Source: Chlorobium sp. (GTDB lineage Bacteria > Bacteroidota > Chlorobiia > Chlorobiales > Chlorobiaceae). Taken from it: a stretch of 26,567 nucleotides of DNA. The stretch's first letter is position 1. Every line of letters starts with the position of its first letter. A program made the position numbers and the translations under genes. The stretch covers positions 1-26,567 of the forward strand of contig JANQMO010000005.1 of NCBI GenBank assembly GCA_028280025.1, in the 5' to 3' direction. Shown in pieces: positions 23,274 to 26,567 of this stretch. The notes beneath the pieces were generated by a model, which was given only the letters and a program-made list of their open reading frames with translations, was not told where the DNA came from and made no database searches.

Positions 23274-25574
23274 TCACGTAACCCCTTTATAGGTTCCTTT
23301 GAGATATTCCCTGCCGATCACTGCCTGACCGAGAGAAATGCCTCCGTCATTGCAGGGAACGTGCTCATGGCTCAATACGGTGAACGCTTTATCCTCAAGC
23401 CTCGATGCCAGTCCCTCGAAAAGCAGGTTGTTCTGAAACACCCCGCCGCTGAGAACAACGCTTCGCAAACCTGACATTTCAGCCGCTTTACCGACAATAT
23501 CGGTAAGCATTTCGACAAGTGTCACATGAACGTTCCGGCTTATCGATGCGACATCCTCACCTGAAAGAAGATCATTCACGACATCCTGAACCAATGGAGA
23601 GACGGCAAGCATCCACCTATTGCTGCCGAGAGGAATGAGATCACGGGAATACGGCTTGCCTTCCAGTGAACCCGCTGAATGCATGAGTTCGACAGCGGCC
23701 TGTCCTTCGTAAGTCACTGCTGTACGCAACCCCGTGATACCGGCGATAGCGTCAAAGAACCTCCCGCAGCTGCTGGTAAACGGGGAATTGATCCCTTTCT
23801 CGAGAATCTGTGCAATCCCTTCAGGAGCCTTGTCTTTCAGGAACGGAAGATCAGGGATATATCCAAGGCTGTGATACAGGTAACCTGCAGCAACTTTCCA
23901 GGGCTCTGCAACGGCAGCGTCACCTCCGGGCAGGGGAACCGGCTCGAACCATGCAAAACGACAGGCTTCCGACGCATTGCCTATCATAATTTCACCGCCC
24001 CAGATGGTTCCATCGGTGCCGTACCCTGTTCCATCGAGTAGAACACCGATACAAGGTTCCTGGGACCTGTTTTCAGCCATGCATGACGCCAGATGGGCAT
24101 GGTGATGCTGAACCTGCAGCAGAGGCAGTTCTTTCTGTTCCTGCGCCCATCTGGTAGAAAGATACGAGGGATGCATATCGCAGACCAGCAATTCCGGAAC
24201 AACCTGAAAGATGTTGCGAAGATGGTTGCCGACTTTCAGAAAATGGCTATAGGCCTCGTAGTTCTTCAAATCCCCGATATGCTGGCTGAGAATCCCTTCC
24301 GACCCTTTCAGCACGCAAACCGTATTTTTTATTTCCGCACCCGTGCCCATTACCTGAGAACCGCCGGATGCAAGAGGAACCGGCGCAGGGGCATATCCCC
24401 TTGCACGCCTGATCTGGCGCAGTTTTCCATGCATATGCATCGTAACGGAATCATCGCACCTGAGGTAGATGGGGCGGTCATGCATGAGATACCCGTCTGC
24501 AATCCCTCCAAGACACGCAACCGCTTCATCGTCGTCGATCATGACCGGTTCATCCGAACGGTTCGCGCTTGTCATGACCAGGACCTCAGGCCCATACTCC
24601 ATCATAAGAACATGGAGAGGAGAGTAAGGCAGCATAAAACCGAGACGATCATTGCCGGGCGCTATTGAAGCCGGCAGCAGCTCGTCCTTTTTTTTGAGCA
24701 GAACGATAGGAGCCTCAGGCGAAAGGAGCGCATGGCGCTCATTTTCATGGACATGGCAATAACGCTCAACCGACAGCATGTCCCGGGCCATCAGGGCAAA
24801 AGGTTTTTCATCGCGCTTTTTTCTCTCTCTCAAGCGGGAAACGGCACGTTCGTCGCAGGCATTGACAGCCAGATGATAGCCGCCGATACCCTTGACGGCG
24901 ATAATCATGCCCTGCCGGATCATGCCGAGAGCATGCTCCAGCGGCTCCCTGCAGTCCGCCTTTTTGCCGGAATGATCGAGAAAGGAGAGTGACGGCCCGC
25001 AAACGGGGCAGGCGTTCGGCTGGGCATGAAACCTCCGGTTCATCGGCTCGTCGTACTCTGCCCGGCAGTCTCCGCACATCTGGAAGTGCTTCATCGACGT
25101 GCCGGGCCGGTCGTAAGGGATTCTTTCGATAATCGTGTAACGCGGTCCGCAATTGGTGCAGTTGATGAAAGGATAGCCATACCTCCGGTCGGTTCTGTCA
25201 AGCAGCTCTCTCCTGCAGTCATCGCAAATGGAGAAATCCGGGGAGACCATCGTCTGTATCGAGCCGTCACTCTCTGAAGCGACAATGGAAAAATCCCGGT
25301 TTTCCACAGGCGGAATTTCGGCCGATTCAACCGAACTGATCCTTGCAAGAGGAGGAGCGTTATCATGAAGCGCAACACGGAAAGAGTTGAGTCTCTCGGG
25401 ATCCTCGCCCTGTATCTCGATACAGACGCCCGATGGAGTGTTCCGGATAAAACCGCCCAAACCCGCCTCTTTGGCAAGACGGTACACAAAAGGTCTGAAT
25501 CCTACCCCCTGGACGACACCGTTGACAAGGATCCTCAGCCTCTTTTGAGTTTCGACTGCAGCCATTCGACCCAT
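23274..25574 (-). CDS. hypF: Carbamoyltransferase HypF
   Basis: The 766-residue enzyme makes carbamoyl-AMP from carbamoyl phosphate and transfers the carbamoyl group to HypE. Domain order is complete: an acylphosphatase-like domain (LVNGVVQGVGFRPFVYRLA near 15-33), two zinc-binding Cys motifs (CDDCRREL...CTNCGPRYT and CGDCRAEY...CPVCGPS), a YrdC-like domain (about 190-370) and a Kae1-like C-terminal domain with HHHAHLASCMAEN and LLDGTGYGTDGTIWGGEI. The ATG at 25574 has an upstream purine-rich GGAGAGGG; a second in-frame ATG lies at 25565. It overlaps the 3' end of hypB by 40 bases, so the two are coupled. The gap to hypC is 90 bases and holds an octamer array. Confidence 0.96.
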   Translation of the reverse strand: MGRMAAVETQKRLRILVNGVVQGVGFRPFVYRLAKEAGLGGFIRNTPSGVCIEIQGEDPERLNSFRVALHDNAPPLARISSVESAEIPPVENRDFSIVASESDGSIQTMVSPDFSICDDCRRELLDRTDRRYGYPFINCTNCGPRYTIIERIPYDRPGTSMKHFQMCGDCRAEYDEPMNRRFHAQPNACPVCGPSLSFLDHSGKKADCREPLEHALGMIRQGMIIAVKGIGGYHLAVNACDERAVSRLRERKKRDEKPFALMARDMLSVERYCHVHENERHALLSPEAPIVLLKKKDELLPASIAPGNDRLGFMLPYSPLHVLMMEYGPEVLVMTSANRSDEPVMIDDDEAVACLGGIADGYLMHDRPIYLRCDDSVTMHMHGKLRQIRRARGYAPAPVPLASGGSQVMGTGAEIKNTVCVLKGSEGILSQHIGDLKNYEAYSHFLKVGNHLRNIFQVVPELLVCDMHPSYLSTRWAQEQKELPLLQVQHHHAHLASCMAENRSQEPCIGVLLDGTGYGTDGTIWGGEIMIGNASEACRFAWFEPVPLPGGDAAVAEPWKVAAGYLYHSLGYIPDLPFLKDKAPEGIAQILEKGINSPFTSSCGRFFDAIAGITGLRTAVTYEGQAAVELMHSAGSLEGKPYSRDLIPLGSNRWMLAVSPLVQDVVNDLLSGEDVASISRNVHVTLVEMLTDIVGKAAEMSGLRSVVLSGGVFQNNLLFEGLASRLEDKAFTVLSHEHVPCNDGGISLGQAVIGREYLKGTYKGVT

Positions 25575-26335
25575 GGATTGAAACCCTCTCCTGTGGCAGC
25601 GGAAAGCTCGAACCACTCAAGCCTGCGGTTCACTTTCAGAGCATTTTCCCTGCACTCCGCAGCATTGAAGGGAACGTGCGGAAGCAGGTCTGTCTTGTTC
25701 AGAATACAAAGATCGGCCTCGATAAACATCGTCGGGTATTTCAGGGGTTTGTCGTCACCTTCGGTAACACTTATCACCACAATCTTCATTTCCTCTCCAA
25801 GATCGAAAAGCGCCGGGCAGACAAGGTTGCCAACGTTTTCAATACAAAGCAGCGAGTTTTCCGCAATGTCCATCTCTTTAAGGGCACGATTGACCATCGA
25901 GGCATCGAGATGACACCCGGTCCCGGTATTCACCTGAAGAACCGGAACATCGAGAGCCTGTATACGATCGGCATCACGCATTGTCTGCTGATCTCCCTCG
26001 ATAACACTTACCGGAAAATCTTCTTTGATCAACGGGATGGTTCTTTCGAGAAGTGAGGTTTTGCCGGAACCCGGTGAACTCAGGAAATTGAGAGCAAGGA
26101 CATGCCTGGCTTCAAAAAACCCCCGGTTTCTTTCGGCAAGCAGATTGTTTTTCAAGAGCACATCCTGCTCGACCACTACCTGACGGCTGTGACTGTGCCC
26201 ATGATCTCCAGAACCATGGTCATGGACATGATGATGACCATGTCCGTTGTCACCGACATGAACGTGATATGAAGGGTCTCCAGGCCGGTATATGACGGCA
26301 CCGCCGTCCGAAGAACATCCGCATGTATCGCACAT
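25535..26335 (-). CDS. hypB: Nickel-insertion GTPase HypB
   Basis: The 266-residue GTPase inserts nickel into the hydrogenase large subunit, normally with HypA. It starts with the metal-binding MCDTCGCS and has a His-rich stretch (about residues 24-50, HVHVGDNGHGHHHVHDHG and on) that stores or buffers nickel. The P-loop is SSPGSGKTS, then IENVGNLVCP (switch/metal site) and NKTDLLP (guanine recognition). The ATG at 26335 is chosen because MCxxCGC is the usual start; a longer frame into the octamer repeats is not likely. No hypA gene is found beside it inside the window. Confidence 0.96.
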   Translation of the reverse strand: MCDTCGCSSDGGAVIYRPGDPSYHVHVGDNGHGHHHVHDHGSGDHGHSHSRQVVVEQDVLLKNNLLAERNRGFFEARHVLALNFLSSPGSGKTSLLERTIPLIKEDFPVSVIEGDQQTMRDADRIQALDVPVLQVNTGTGCHLDASMVNRALKEMDIAENSLLCIENVGNLVCPALFDLGEEMKIVVISVTEGDDKPLKYPTMFIEADLCILNKTDLLPHVPFNAAECRENALKVNRRLEWFELSAATGEGFNPWVEWLQSKLKRG

Positions 26336-26343
26336 AAGTAGAT

Positions 26344-26364
26344 TGTTGAATTGTTGAGTTGTTG
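26344..26364. repeat. Octamer repeat upstream of hypB, 2.6 copies
   Basis: TGTTGAAT, TGTTGAGT and TGTTG lie 9 bases upstream of the hypB start, the same unit family and a similar place as the array before hypC. Confidence 0.7.
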
Positions 26365-26469
26365 TCAAAAACAGCGATCATTGAAGGAGAAAAGGACTTA
26401 AATGACAAAAAGGACCAAAAGAATTATTCCAACAAAAGTACAGCCCTACAGCCTCATAATAATTCTCCC

Positions 26470-26543
26470 AATCGCGGTAGGAACGAAAGTCACCTTTCGC
26501 CCCCCGCACAGTTCCGGACGAGCGGAATTCCCGCATCCGGCTC
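26470..26543 (-). mobile_element. Probable group II intron 3' end (domain V and VI region)
   Basis: On the minus strand 26543-26511 reads GAGCCGGATGCGG-GAAT-TCCGC with a CG bulge and then TCCGGAAC, close to the 34-base domain V hairpin of bacterial group II introns, which starts GAGCCGUAUGCG and has a two-base bulge. A second stem, CGAAAG-GTGA-CTTTCG, and CCTACCGCGAT follow, as expected of domain VI and the 3' end. The base of the domain V stem has two mismatches (GAAC in place of GUUC), so it may be degenerate. If right, the intron reverse transcriptase lies beyond the right edge on the minus strand. A 51-codon plus-strand frame through it is not a gene. Confidence 0.5.
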
Positions 26544-26567
26544 CTAACTTGAGTATTTGACGCAAAA

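Noticed and set aside
26402..26557. Plus-strand frame of 51 codons near the right edge
   Set aside because: Its second half is the antisense of the group II intron domain V-like hairpin; short frames of this kind are common there.

Overview
The window looks like a green sulfur bacterium (Chlorobiaceae; Chlorobium or Prosthecochloris type). This rests on gene content and order: a compact nifH-nifI1-nifI2-nifD-nifK-nifE-nifN-nifB run, a NifD with the extra internal segment of the clostridial/Chlorobi lineage, NifB fused to a NifX-like domain, and a complete hypBFCDE set. The assignment is an inference from family knowledge; no database search was run.

Layout. 1-1058 holds the 3' part of a GC-rich metallophosphoesterase gene on the minus strand. 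It lacks its N-terminal half and looks foreign to the rest. 1315-4640 is a background region: YqhA-type membrane protein (+), Rieske protein (-), H-NS-like protein (+) with a terminator, and a DUF389/TIGR00341 membrane protein (-). 5093-7896 is a two-gene unit, nifV-nifA, joined by an ATGA overlap. 8133-8441 is a small conserved protein of unknown function (-). 8857-17628 is the nitrogenase operon, preceded by a sigma-54 type promoter, two inverted repeats and a 5' leader hairpin. 17805-18116 is a thioredoxin-like [2Fe-2S] ferredoxin. 18263-26335 is transcribed leftward: hypB-hypF-hypC-hypD-hypE, then a hybrid histidine kinase with an unfamiliar N-terminal domain. The right edge carries what looks like the 3' end of a group II intron.

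How the genes fit together. NifV makes homocitrate for FeMo-co. The NifA-like activator would act with sigma-54 at the nifH promoter. NifB, NifE and NifN build the cofactor, NifHDK is the enzyme, NifI1/NifI2 are PII-type proteins that switch it off after ammonium addition, and the [2Fe-2S] ferredoxin is of a type associated with nitrogenase. Nitrogenase releases H2, and the Hyp proteins mature [NiFe] hydrogenases that can recapture it. No hydrogenase structural genes and no hypA lie inside the window.

The least explained material is non-coding or at domain level: three families of intergenic repeats (an octamer TGTTGANN family, a heptamer CAGTTCT family and a hairpin family around GCGCAC/GTGCGC), a larger palindromic repeat found twice and both times between convergent genes, the unusual palindromes upstream of nifH and of the hybrid kinase, and the N-terminal domain of that kinase.
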